Assembly (NCBI GenBank): GCA_007123065.1
Contig: SKSI01000195.1
Span: 1 to 13,475 of the forward strand
Source of the DNA: Bacteroidales bacterium
GTDB lineage: Bacteria > Bacteroidota > Bacteroidia > Bacteroidales > UBA7960
Length of the DNA: 13,475 nt
Reading direction: 5' to 3'
Shown: in pieces, positions 1 through 6,823 of the stretch
Layout: each line of letters opens with the position of its first letter
Position numbering within the stretch: the stretch's first letter is position 1
Translations under genes and position numbers: made by a program
Notes under the pieces: generated by a model
The model's database searches: none
What the model was told of the DNA's origin: nothing
What the model saw: the letters and a program-made list of their open reading frames with translations, nothing else

Positions 1-143
1 AACTTCTCAACTTCTAAACTTCTAAACTTCTAAACTTCTAAACTCCTCAACCCCTCAACTTCTCAACTTCTAAACTTCTCAACTTCTCAACTTCTCAACT
101 TCTAAACTTCTAAACTCCTCAACCCCTCAACTTCTAAACTCCC
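1..143. repeat. 8-bp tandem repeat array (consensus [ca]aacttct)
   Basis: A partial unit of 7 bases is followed by 17 consecutive 8-bp units, so the array is cut by the window edge. Most units are caacttct or aaacttct. Variants aaactcct followed by caacccct occur at 40-55 and again at 112-127, exactly nine units apart, which suggests that blocks of units were duplicated as well as single units. The array is intergenic and encodes no plausible protein. It has no dyad symmetry and no spacers, so it is not a CRISPR array. Confidence 0.95.
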
Positions 144-309
144 TAATAATCTTTTTTTCAATAAAAACCTTTTTCAGGTTGTTTGTTTTGAAAGTTCTTT
201 GCGTATCTTTGAATGGTCTTGTTGTGTATTTGTACTTTAAACGCATTGAATGATATGAAATCGTACACTCAATGTTGTTAGTTGAAACGTAAATCTATAA
301 ATAAAAAGT
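144..309 (+). other. AT-rich leader between the repeat array and the beta-barrel gene
   Basis: After the array the sequence becomes T-rich and AT-rich and leads into the coding sequence at 310. No gene, hairpin terminator or known riboswitch is visible. The only recognisable element is the promoter candidate at 182-211. The bases just before the ATG at 310 are A-rich with no Shine-Dalgarno sequence, as is usual in Bacteroidota. Confidence 0.6.
182..211 (+). promoter_or_regulatory. Candidate Bacteroidota-type promoter for the beta-barrel gene
   Basis: TATCTTTG at 204-211 matches the Bacteroidota -7 consensus TAnnTTTG exactly. TTTG at 182-185 lies 18 bases upstream, against the usual 19-21 for the -33 element. 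Transcription would begin near 218, giving a leader of about 90 nt before the ATG at 310. The call rests on consensus matching only, in T-rich sequence where chance matches are common. Confidence 0.4.
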
Positions 310-996
310 ATGAAAAAGGGAATATCATTTGCGATTTTGATCCTGCTGGCTTCAACCGTTCTTGCGAATGACTTTGGTTTTCGCTTTGGTCTGAAGGTTT
401 CGCCAAATTTTGCCTGGTTCAGAACAGAAACACGGTTTTACGAGAATGACGGTGTGGGGCTTGGTTATTCCTATGGCCTCATTGTCGATTATGAGTTTGC
501 CGAAAATTATGCCATCACCACCGGGCTCAATATATTGCAAACCGGAGGAAAAATGTCATACCCCTGGAAACAAGAAATCGAAGGCAGTCTGGTGCAAGTT
601 GACAAGCACCGGGATCATCGCTACCGTCATATTGAAATCCCACTGGCACTGAAATTGCGTACAGTCGAAATTGGTTACATTACCTACTATGGTAAATTTG
701 GTGTTGGTTTGGGCTTTTTGGCAAGTGCATTTGCAGATGAAGAGCTAAGGTTGCCGGATGGTACAAAAGAATTCGAGCCAACTATTGATATTAAAGAAGA
801 AACCAGTTTTCTCAGGGCAGGATTGTTGCTTGGTGCAGGAGCCGAATACAACTTTGGCGGGTTAACATCCCTGCTGTTTGGTATCACCTTTCATAATGGA
901 TTTTCCAATGTGCTGGAGTATCAAAATGATGCAGTGCCTTATACACCCAGTGCACACAACCTGTATATTGAGTTAAGCCTGGGCGTGTTGTTCTGA
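310..996 (+). CDS. Porin-family outer-membrane beta-barrel protein
   Basis: The 228-residue product starts with a signal peptide (about residues 1-19, MKKGISFAILILLASTVLA, probable cleavage before NDFGF). The mature part alternates hydrophobic and polar residues with many Gly and aromatic positions, e.g. FGFRFGLKVSP, YGLIVDYEF and ITTGLNIL. The last residues, LYIELSLGVLF, form a typical terminal strand ending in Phe, the signal recognised by the outer-membrane assembly machinery. This fits the eight-stranded outer-membrane beta-barrel family common in Bacteroidota (OMP_b-brl_2 type, PorT-like in the broad sense). Substrate and role cannot be read from the sequence. It is not confidently PorT of the type IX secretion system, since no other secretion gene is adjacent. 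nadE follows after 44 bp on the same strand, and the two may share a transcript. Confidence 0.8.
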   Translation: MKKGISFAILILLASTVLANDFGFRFGLKVSPNFAWFRTETRFYENDGVGLGYSYGLIVDYEFAENYAITTGLNILQTGGKMSYPWKQEIEGSLVQVDKHRDHRYRHIEIPLALKLRTVEIGYITYYGKFGVGLGFLASAFADEELRLPDGTKEFEPTIDIKEETSFLRAGLLLGAGAEYNFGGLTSLLFGITFHNGFSNVLEYQNDAVPYTPSAHNLYIELSLGVLF

Positions 997-1040
997 TCCC
1001 GTTTAACTTTCATCATTAAAAATTATCAATCAACAATTCA

Positions 1041-2690
1041 ATGCGCATTGCATTAGCACAGATTAATCTACATGTCGGCAATTTTGGATACAACCTCGAT
1101 AAGATGTTGGAGGCCATCGAGGCTGCCCGAAAGCAACATGCTGACCTGATCGTTTTTTCGGAGCTGTCTGTGTGCGGTTATCCGCCTCGCGACTTGCTTT
1201 ACTCAGATCGCTTTCTGGAACAATGTATGGAATCGGTATATCAACTCGCAAAAGCTTGTACCGGCATAGTTGCCATTGTGGGCGGTCCATCGCGAAATAA
1301 AGAAACAGGAGGCAAGAGCATCTTCAATTCGGCATTTCTCCTCTATGATGGTGCCATTCAGAATGTTTATAACAAAGGATTGCTTCCTACATATGATGTT
1401 TTTAATGAATACCGCTATTTTGAACCCGCCACGGAATTTAATACCGTAATGTTTAATGGAAAGCGGATCGCGATTACTGTTTGTGAAGACATCTGGAACA
1501 TCGACGGACTGGGGATGTATCCAATTAATCCGCCGGATATTCTTGCCCGCCAAAAGCCTGATTTGATCATTAATATTTCCGCATCTCCATTTGCCTGGAA
1601 TCACCGTCCAGAGCGGCTTAATATCCTTATGCAGAATGCATCCAGGTATGGTGTGCCTGTGTTTTCTGCTAATCAGGTTGGTGCTCAGACCGATTTGCTT
1701 TTTGATGGTGCATCTGCGGTTTGTAATCAGAAAGGACAGCTGGTGGATGTATTGCCGGCCTTTGAGGAGGCCCTCTGCGTATATGAGCTGGATGAAGTGC
1801 TTCAACATCCCGGAATTGAGCCGCCCAAGGTTCCTGATGATCGTGAAAAGTATCGGTTGATGCAGCAGGCTTTGGTGATGGGCATACGCGATTATTTCAG
1901 AAAAACAGGGATAAAAAAGGCAATCCTCGGACTGTCAGGAGGGCTTGACTCGGCACTTACACTGGTGCTGGCCGTCGAAGCATTGGGTGCTGAAAATCTT
2001 TGGGCCGTGTTGCTTCCGGGTCCATACAGCTCGGATCATTCTGTTGCCGATGCATTGCAGCTTGCCAATAATCTTGGTGTGCGTCACAGCACCATCCCCA
2101 TCAATGATGTGGTAAAAAGCTTCAATAAAAGCCTTGAACCGTTTTTTGTTGATACAGCCTCCGGGATAGCCGAAGAGAATATCCAGGCACGTGCACGTGC
2201 AGTGATTCTGATGGGTCTTTCCAACAAGTTTGGATATATGCTTCTGAATACATCCAACAAAAGTGAAGCTGCTGTAGGTTATGGAACGCTTTACGGTGAT
2301 ATGTGCGGCGGACTGGCTGTCATCGGCGATGTATACAAGACAGAAGTCTTCGGGATGGCCGGGATGATTAACGAAAGGGATGAAATAATCCCCAATAACA
2401 CCATTGTTAAACCACCAAGTGCCGAGCTGAAGCCGGATCAAAAAGATACAGACTCGTTGCCTCCTTATGATATACTGGATTCCATTTTGTATCGCTTGCT
2501 TGAAAAGCAACAAGATCCCTCTGCCATCATTGCCGATGGTTTTGATGAACAACTGGTTAGAAAAACTGCCCGGATGGTGTTCATGAATGAATACAAAAGA
2601 TTTCAGTCGCCACCCATGCTGCGGGTGTCACCCAAATGTCTGGGCATAGGGCGTGAAATGCCACTTGAGGCAGTGAACGGTAAACAGTGA
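1041..2690 (+). CDS. nadE: Glutamine-dependent NAD+ synthetase
   Basis: This 549-residue enzyme catalyses the last step of NAD+ biosynthesis, ATP-dependent amidation of deamido-NAD+ with glutamine as nitrogen donor, in the cytosol. The N-terminal nitrilase-type glutaminase domain (about 1-255) shows the catalytic triad Glu41 (FSELSVCGY), Lys112 (NKGLLP) and Cys148 (ITVCEDIW). The C-terminal synthetase domain (about 265-549) carries the ATP-pyrophosphatase P-loop SGGLDS at 299-304 and the conserved NTSNKSE segment at 403-409. Length fits the two-domain glutamine-using class rather than the ammonia-only class of about 275 residues. The ATG start has no Shine-Dalgarno sequence but puts RIALAQINL at the N-terminus, as expected for the nitrilase fold. 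The last six residues (AVNGKQ) and the TGA stop lie inside a 14-bp tandem array, so the native 3' end may have been altered by repeat expansion. Confidence 0.97.
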   Translation: MRIALAQINLHVGNFGYNLDKMLEAIEAARKQHADLIVFSELSVCGYPPRDLLYSDRFLEQCMESVYQLAKACTGIVAIVGGPSRNKETGGKSIFNSAFLLYDGAIQNVYNKGLLPTYDVFNEYRYFEPATEFNTVMFNGKRIAITVCEDIWNIDGLGMYPINPPDILARQKPDLIINISASPFAWNHRPERLNILMQNASRYGVPVFSANQVGAQTDLLFDGASAVCNQKGQLVDVLPAFEEALCVYELDEVLQHPGIEPPKVPDDREKYRLMQQALVMGIRDYFRKTGIKKAILGLSGGLDSALTLVLAVEALGAENLWAVLLPGPYSSDHSVADALQLANNLGVRHSTIPINDVVKSFNKSLEPFFVDTASGIAEENIQARARAVILMGLSNKFGYMLLNTSNKSEAAVGYGTLYGDMCGGLAVIGDVYKTEVFGMAGMINERDEIIPNNTIVKPPSAELKPDQKDTDSLPPYDILDSILYRLLEKQQDPSAIIADGFDEQLVRKTARMVFMNEYKRFQSPPMLRVSPKCLGIGREMPLEAVNGKQ

Positions 2691-2737
2691 ACGGTAAACA
2701 GTGAACGGTAAACAGTGAACGGTAAACAGTGAACGGT
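2671..2737. repeat. 14-bp tandem array (cagtgaacggtaaa) overlapping the nadE 3' end
   Basis: Four perfect copies of cagtgaacggtaaa begin at 2671, 2685, 2699 and 2713. A partial fifth copy runs from 2727 to 2737 before the sequence diverges. The first copy and half of the second are translated as the C-terminus of NadE, and the second copy supplies the TGA stop at 2688-2690. Perfect copies point to recent expansion or ongoing homogenisation. No spacers and no CRISPR features are present. Confidence 0.95.
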
Positions 2738-2750
2738 CTAAACCTCAGCC

Positions 2751-2792
2751 TTAATCTTAATCTTAACCTTAACCTTAACCTTAACCTTAATT
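2751..2792. repeat. 6-bp tandem array (ttaatc/ttaacc) abutting the nfu stop codon
   Basis: Two ttaatc units (2751-2762) are followed by four ttaacc units (2763-2786), then ttaa and a final ttaatc (2787-2790 and 2791 onward into nfu). The array reaches the TAA stop of the minus-strand nfu gene at 2787-2789. Only 13 bases (2738-2750) separate it from the 14-bp array. It is telomere-like in appearance, but it is internal and short. Confidence 0.9.
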
Positions 2793-3029
2793 AATCGCTT
2801 CCACTCCCTGTATCTCCGGGATGGCTTTTTTTACAGCTTGTTCCACGCCGGCTTTCAGGGTCATCTGGCTCATAGGACAGGAGCCACAAGCGCCCAGAAG
2901 CTCAACCATTACCACATTATCTTCCGTAATGCTGTCAAAACGGATGTTGCCTCCGTCTGCTTCCAGGTATGGACGGATTTGATTTATTACGTTTTCTACT
3001 TTTTGAATAAGTTCTGTTTTGTCTGACAT
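2787..3029 (-). CDS. NifU C-terminal domain (Nfu-type) iron-sulfur scaffold protein
   Basis: The 80-residue product is a stand-alone NifU C-terminal domain, a family that carries or delivers Fe-S clusters to apoproteins in the cytosol. The family signature is clear: IRPYLEADGGNI at 18-29 and the cluster-ligating CxxC motif GACGSCPM, with Cys48 and Cys51. The predicted fold (helix, strands, CxxC loop, long helix about 55-70) and the length match single-domain Nfu proteins. In many Bacteroidota a gene like this lies next to an Mrp/ApbC-type P-loop carrier; no such partner is seen here. The gene is preceded by 94 bp of AT-rich sequence and is probably transcribed alone. Its last codons (AIN, stop) run into the 6-bp repeat array. 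A specific symbol such as nfuA is not assigned because NfuA also has an N-terminal domain that is absent here. Confidence 0.92.
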   Translation of the reverse strand: MSDKTELIQKVENVINQIRPYLEADGGNIRFDSITEDNVVMVELLGACGSCPMSQMTLKAGVEQAVKKAIPEIQGVEAIN

Positions 3030-3123
3030 AGTGTAAATTCTATTCGGTTTTTATTTTTATTTAGTTTTTGTAAAAATAATACTTTTTTTATAAATGAAGG
3101 TTTTGTGTTTCTGAGGATAACAA

Positions 3124-3468
3124 TTACTTCAACTCCTGATTCGGATCCCAGAAAAGTTTCTGAAAATCAACAACCTTGTCGTCAACAACCTTAATATTTT
3201 CGTTTTCAAGCAGTTGTTGCATCATGGTGCTGCTACCAAAGTGGTTTTTTCCGGTAAGGATTCCCAAACGGTTCACCACCCTGTGTGCCGGGATTGTTGG
3301 GTCTGCTTTGTGAGCATGATTCATTGCCCATCCGACCATTCGGCTGCTTCCTCTTGAACCGAGACAGGCAGCAATGGCTCCGTAGGTGGTAACCCTGCCT
3401 TTTGGGATTTCCCTTACGACGGCATAAACTTTCTGAAAGAAGTCAGGCTGTTCAGCTTGATCCTTCAT
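3124..3468 (-). CDS. Alkyltransferase-like protein (MGMT fold, catalytic Cys replaced by Ala)
   Basis: The 114-residue product matches the DNA-binding domain of O6-alkylguanine-DNA alkyltransferases: IPKGRVTTYG at 21-30 (helix-turn-helix entry, Tyr29), the arginine-finger segment SSRMVGWAM with Arg43, and PAHRVVNRLG at 60-69. In active alkyltransferases the last motif is PCHRV, with Cys accepting the alkyl group; here residue 61 is Ala, so the protein cannot repair by that route. Known alkyltransferase-like proteins lacking this Cys bind O6-alkylguanine and hand the lesion to nucleotide excision repair, and a similar role is inferred. Size (about 100-115 residues) fits this single-domain group. 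The start overlaps the 3' end of trmB by 17 bp, so the two are likely co-transcribed and translationally coupled. Confidence 0.9.
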   Translation of the reverse strand: MKDQAEQPDFFQKVYAVVREIPKGRVTTYGAIAACLGSRGSSRMVGWAMNHAHKADPTIPAHRVVNRLGILTGKNHFGSSTMMQQLLENENIKVVDDKVVDFQKLFWDPNQELK

Positions 3469-4138
3469 GCAATGAGAATTTTATGTAATGGATAGATTTC
3501 CCTTGTGCAAGAAAACGCTTTTCGTAAAAAGTTTGAATCTCTTTCAGAAGCGGTTCATTTATTTGCGCATCAGCGTAAAGATTATCGGTTGATTCAAGCA
3601 AATAATGCTTTTCATCCCTGATTATGGATAGCGTATAGTTAAACAACGACACATTATCTGTTTTCAGGTGGATCGGACATCGTGGTTTGAGAATTTTTCT
3701 ATACCGGTCAAGAAACAGGGGTGATGTTAGCCGTTTTTTTGCGCGTATCTTTTTTTCCTGAGGATCTGGAAAAGTGATCCATATCTCTGATATTTCATCT
3801 TTATCAAAATAACTGTTGATATGTTCAGCCTGTGTGCGCAGAAAAGCGATATTATGCAAGCCCTGTTCAAGTGCTTCCCTGGCACCATTCCAAATTCTGT
3901 CTCCCTTTATGTCAATTCCGATAAAATTCTTGTTTGGAAATGCTTTCCCGAGCCCGACGGTATACTCTCCTTTGCCACACCCGATTTCAAGCACAATGGG
4001 GTTGGTGTTGCAAAAAAAAGATTCGCCCCATTTCCCTTTGAACTGGAATGGGTTGATGCCCGTGTGAATGTTTTGGGGCTGCAGTACGTTGGAAAAGCTG
4101 TTTAATTCAGCAAATTTCTTCAGCTTGTTCTTTGGCAC
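3452..4138 (-). CDS. trmB: tRNA (guanine-N7-)-methyltransferase
   Basis: The 228-residue enzyme uses S-adenosylmethionine to methylate N7 of G46 in the variable loop of tRNAs. The SAM-binding motif VLEIGCGKGEYT covers 49-60 (GCGKGE 53-58). FIGIDIKGDRI follows at 72-82. The family-specific ITFPDPQEKK lies at 121-130 (Asp125 in the position of the conserved FPDP Asp), and the LKTDN segment at 158-162. Length and N-terminal KNKLKKFAE are typical of the family. The start is a GTG at 4136-4138; no in-frame ATG lies nearby upstream, and the start fits the family N-terminus. The gene lies 29 bp downstream of the HU/SPOR gene on the same strand and overlaps the alkyltransferase-like gene by 17 bp at its 3' end. 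Confidence 0.95.
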   Translation of the reverse strand: MPKNKLKKFAELNSFSNVLQPQNIHTGINPFQFKGKWGESFFCNTNPIVLEIGCGKGEYTVGLGKAFPNKNFIGIDIKGDRIWNGAREALEQGLHNIAFLRTQAEHINSYFDKDEISEIWITFPDPQEKKIRAKKRLTSPLFLDRYRKILKPRCPIHLKTDNVSLFNYTLSIIRDEKHYLLESTDNLYADAQINEPLLKEIQTFYEKRFLAQGKSIHYIKFSLHEGSS

Positions 4139-4167
4139 GGTATTTTGATGTGATGTCTTACAAATAT

Positions 4168-5232
4168 CTAACGGTGGAGGATCCAGGCGATTTGCTTCAG
4201 GTCTTCATCGAGTTGTTGTTTTTTTGCCTTGGCCTCATTAAGGTCATAATACCACCCTGAATAGACACGGTAAAAGTCAGCAGGGGTTTTTGCGAGAACA
4301 CTTGCCAGACGATGATCCTCTTTTCTGAGCTTGAGCGCCATGCTGGTGGCGTTGTGTTCGTTGCGAAAACTGCCGACAACGACATAATACACGGGCCGGT
4401 TGGGATCCGGTCTGACAGGCTCAATGTATGGATCAAAGGGAGGCTCTTCTGGCTCTATTGCCGCAGTTGGTTCAGGAGCTTCTTCAACCACTTCAGTTAT
4501 TGGAGCCGGAGGAACTACAGGTGTTTCTATAACTACGGGTTCAGATCTGCTGAACAACCCTTCTTCACCAAAAAAGTAATTGAACTGCCAGAAAATTACA
4601 ATCAGGATGACGAGCAGGGGTATACCTATGATCGCAATCCATTTTAGTGCAGGATCCATGCCCTCTTTTTCAGGCTGTTTGGGAACTGGTTTTGTTTCTT
4701 TTTTTTCAGGGTTTTTCATGATTTCCTCTGTTTTAGGTTTTGATTTTTTTTCTGATGCGTCCACTGTTTCTGTTTCAGATTCCGGTCTGGATTGTTTTAC
4801 TCCTGGCAAAGGTTTCTGCGGAGGTGTCTCTACTGTATGAACACCTGTATCATTTTCAAGATAGTTTATCTGACGTGATGCTTCAAAATTTAAACTTCCG
4901 TCTGTATCGCGATGAAAAGTTCCTATCAGTTCGAACTCAATTTTGTTACCTGCTTCAAGTGCATGTTCTGTATCTCTGAGGGTGCCGGTGATCTGCTGCA
5001 AAACCTCTTCATGGCTTTTTCCCTCTTGCCTGGCAATATATGCAATGATAGGGGTGTCTCCCTGTTTGGGCTCTGGCCTGAAATCAACAATCTTTCTGGG
5101 TGATTCCACGATCTTTTCTTCCGGAATGAATCTGGCAGGAACATATTTCGTTGAAAAAGTACCAAATCCCGGAACAATCACGGAATCATGACTATATAAC
5201 AATTCGCTGATATATTTTCCAAGCTTTATCAT
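4168..5232 (-). CDS. HU (CCDC81-type) and SPOR domain inner-membrane protein
   Basis: The 354-residue product has four parts. Residues 1-55 (ISELLYSHDSVIVPGFGTF) and about 56-125 (IAYIARQEGKSHEEV, then IEFELIGTFHRD) look like the paired CCDC81-type HU domains found in Bacteroidota. A charged, Pro/Lys/Glu-rich linker follows (about 132-195). One transmembrane helix spans about 197-220 (IAIIGIPLLVILIVIFW). An acidic Pro-rich segment (about 231-280) leads to a C-terminal SPOR domain (about 281-354, YYVVVGSFRN and YRVYSGWYYD). SPOR domains bind denuded peptidoglycan at division sites. The expected topology is HU domains in the cytoplasm and SPOR in the periplasm, which would let the protein connect the nucleoid or a cytoplasmic partner with septal cell wall. 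The link is inferred; DNA binding by this HU subgroup is not shown by the sequence. trmB follows after 29 bp. Confidence 0.88.
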   Translation of the reverse strand: MIKLGKYISELLYSHDSVIVPGFGTFSTKYVPARFIPEEKIVESPRKIVDFRPEPKQGDTPIIAYIARQEGKSHEEVLQQITGTLRDTEHALEAGNKIEFELIGTFHRDTDGSLNFEASRQINYLENDTGVHTVETPPQKPLPGVKQSRPESETETVDASEKKSKPKTEEIMKNPEKKETKPVPKQPEKEGMDPALKWIAIIGIPLLVILIVIFWQFNYFFGEEGLFSRSEPVVIETPVVPPAPITEVVEEAPEPTAAIEPEEPPFDPYIEPVRPDPNRPVYYVVVGSFRNEHNATSMALKLRKEDHRLASVLAKTPADFYRVYSGWYYDLNEAKAKKQQLDEDLKQIAWILHR

Positions 5233-5306
5233 GATATGATTTTGAAATTTATAATGAAATGTTTTATCAAATTCATCCTACTAAGATAAGAAAAAACAAA
5301 TGAAGA

Positions 5307-5319
5307 TGGGTTTTTCCCA
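5307..5319 (-). terminator. Weak terminator-like hairpin downstream of kdsB
   Basis: On the minus strand the stem TGGG/CCCA encloses an AAAAA loop and is followed by a T-rich stretch containing TTTGTTTTTTC. It sits 25-37 bases past the kdsB stop. The stem is only four pairs (five with a G-T pair), so this may be chance in AT-rich sequence. Confidence 0.22.
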
Positions 5320-5343
5320 CAAGTTATGTATACGAAAAATTGT

Positions 5344-6090
5344 TCAGCTTGTTTCCCCGGATTGAAAAATGTTTTCACGGCGATCAATACTGATCCTGTC
5401 AATAGCAGTTGCTTTTACCCAAACTTTAAAACCATTTTCGAGCCATCTGAGTTGTTCCAGACCTTCAGATTGCTCCAGATTTCCCAGAGGCAATCTGCAG
5501 AGTTGCTTCAGGGTGCTGATTCGAAACCCATAAATTCCGATGTGTTTCATTCCCGGGAGAGCAACAGATCCATAAGAATCTTTGTTTCGACAGAAAGGAA
5601 TTGGTGACCTGCTAAAATAAAGGGCCCTCCCGTTTTTATCACAGACAACCTTTACAACATCGCTCTGTTTCATATCCTCTTGATTCTTAATGCTGGTGGC
5701 AAGCGTGGCGATACTTACATCCTGGTGTTTAAAGGCTTCAACAACAACTGCGATTTGCTCGGGTGCAATAAAAGGCTGATCACCTTGTATGTTGACCAGC
5801 AGATCGTTATCATTAAATCTTTTGTTACTGTTCAACAGTTCATAAGCCTCCAGACATCTGTCAGTGCCGCTTGGATGGTCAGGGTTTGTCATAACGGCCT
5901 TGCCGAAGCGCAGCACATGATCAAGGATTCGTTTATCGTCTGTAGCCACAACCACTTCATCCAGGACAGAACATTTCTTTGCCTGATCATAAACGCGTTG
6001 AATTAAAGTGGTTCCGTGAATGTCGGCAAGCGGCTTGCCGGGGAATCGTCTGGATTCGTAACGTGCCGGGATAATGCCAATGGCTCGCAT
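5344..6090 (-). CDS. kdsB: 3-deoxy-manno-octulosonate cytidylyltransferase (CMP-KDO synthetase)
   Basis: The 248-residue cytosolic enzyme activates KDO with CTP to CMP-KDO, the donor for attachment of KDO to lipid A in LPS core synthesis. Signature motifs are the N-terminal nucleotide-binding loop IPARYESRRFPGKPL (7-21), VVVATDD (46-52), the substrate segment PSGTDRCLEA (73-82) and NIQGDQPFI (100-108) with metal-binding Asp104. Length is typical of the family. The ATG at 6090 places the nucleotide loop at the expected N-terminal position. The deoxynucleoside kinase gene ends 23 bp upstream on the same strand, so the two genes probably form an operon driven by the promoter at 6756-6787. Confidence 0.97.
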   Translation of the reverse strand: MRAIGIIPARYESRRFPGKPLADIHGTTLIQRVYDQAKKCSVLDEVVVATDDKRILDHVLRFGKAVMTNPDHPSGTDRCLEAYELLNSNKRFNDNDLLVNIQGDQPFIAPEQIAVVVEAFKHQDVSIATLATSIKNQEDMKQSDVVKVVCDKNGRALYFSRSPIPFCRNKDSYGSVALPGMKHIGIYGFRISTLKQLCRLPLGNLEQSEGLEQLRWLENGFKVWVKATAIDRISIDRRENIFQSGETS

Positions 6091-6113
6091 ATATGTTTGC
6101 TTGTGGTTAAAAA

Positions 6114-6728
6114 CTAAAACAATCCATGTATCTCCGCATCGATCTTATGGATCACCTGCCCAAGGTCTTTCTGGCGTTCGTCAAACTTTATATCGTCGAC
6201 GTTAATGATTAATAATTTTCCCAGGTCGTAGCCGGAAATCCATTCTTCATAGCGCTCATTGAGCTTTTTCAGGTAATCAAGGCGAATGGAGTTTTCGTAA
6301 TCGCGGCCTCTCTTTTGTATCTGGCTTACCAGGGTTGGTACACCTGCCTTCAGGTAAATCAACAGATCCGGAGGTTGAATGAATGAACTCATCAGCTCAA
6401 ACAGGCTGCTGTAGTTGTTGAAATCACGCGATGACATCAGTCCCATGGAGTGCAGGTTAGGGGCGAAAATATAGGCATCTTCATAAATGGTTCGATCCTG
6501 AATCACCTTTCTGTCTTGCTTTCGGATCTCAACAACCTGTCTGAAGCGGCTGTTCAGAAAATAAACCTGCAGGTTAAAAGACCAGCGCTTCATATCTTCA
6601 TAAAAATTATTCAGATAGGGGTTGGTGTCTACATCTTCATAATGGGCTTCCCATCCGTAATGCTTTGACAACAATCGAGTTAGGGTTGTTTTTCCGGAAC
6701 CGATATTTCCGGCAATGGCTATGTGCAT
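6114..6728 (-). CDS. Deoxynucleoside kinase
   Basis: The 204-residue protein belongs to the deoxynucleoside kinase family (dNK, deoxyadenosine/deoxyguanosine kinase-like), which phosphorylates salvaged deoxynucleosides at the 5' position. The P-loop AGNIGSGKTTL occupies 6-16. The acidic segment YEDVDTNPYL (30-39) holds the Glu/Asp expected of the catalytic base region. VIQDRTIYEDAYIFA contains the DRT form of the family DRS motif. RGRDYENSIRLDYL resembles the lid region, with the Arg residues that contact phosphate. Substrate specificity cannot be read reliably. ATG at 6728 gives a correctly placed P-loop. A well-formed Bacteroidota promoter lies just upstream, and kdsB follows 23 bp downstream. 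Confidence 0.92.
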   Translation of the reverse strand: MHIAIAGNIGSGKTTLTRLLSKHYGWEAHYEDVDTNPYLNNFYEDMKRWSFNLQVYFLNSRFRQVVEIRKQDRKVIQDRTIYEDAYIFAPNLHSMGLMSSRDFNNYSSLFELMSSFIQPPDLLIYLKAGVPTLVSQIQKRGRDYENSIRLDYLKKLNERYEEWISGYDLGKLLIINVDDIKFDERQKDLGQVIHKIDAEIHGLF

Positions 6729-6755
6729 GTTGGTTATGGTTAATGATCAGAAAAA

Positions 6756-6787
6756 CAAAAATACATTTTCTTTTTGTATCCTGCAAC
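6756..6787 (-). promoter_or_regulatory. Candidate Bacteroidota promoter for deoxynucleoside kinase-kdsB
   Basis: On the minus strand TATTTTTG (6763 down to 6756) matches the -7 consensus TAnnTTTG exactly. GTTG at 6787-6784 is a three-of-four match to the -33 TTTG, with a 20-base spacer inside the usual 19-21. Transcription would start near 6749, leaving a leader of roughly 20 nt before the ATG at 6728. This is the best-formed promoter in the window. Confidence 0.5.
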
Positions 6788-6823
6788 GGGATGTGCTTAG
6801 CTGTCAGGTCATCCGTATACGAT

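Noticed and set aside
310..996. PorT of the type IX secretion system
   Set aside because: Size and fold type fit only in the broad sense; no PorT-specific features or secretion neighbours are visible.
1203..1808. 201-codon minus-strand reading frame inside nadE
   Set aside because: It is antisense to a well-supported enzyme gene, has low-complexity composition and no recognisable domain; it is a shadow of nadE codon use. The same holds for 1935-2552.
2751..2790. Telomere or linear replicon end
   Set aside because: The ttaacc units are few, internal and flanked by ordinary chromosomal genes on both sides.
2671..2792. CRISPR-like array
   Set aside because: Units are directly adjacent with no spacers, and units are far shorter than CRISPR repeats; no cas genes are present.
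3124..3468. Active O6-methylguanine-DNA methyltransferase
   Set aside because: The alkyl-accepting Cys is replaced by Ala61.
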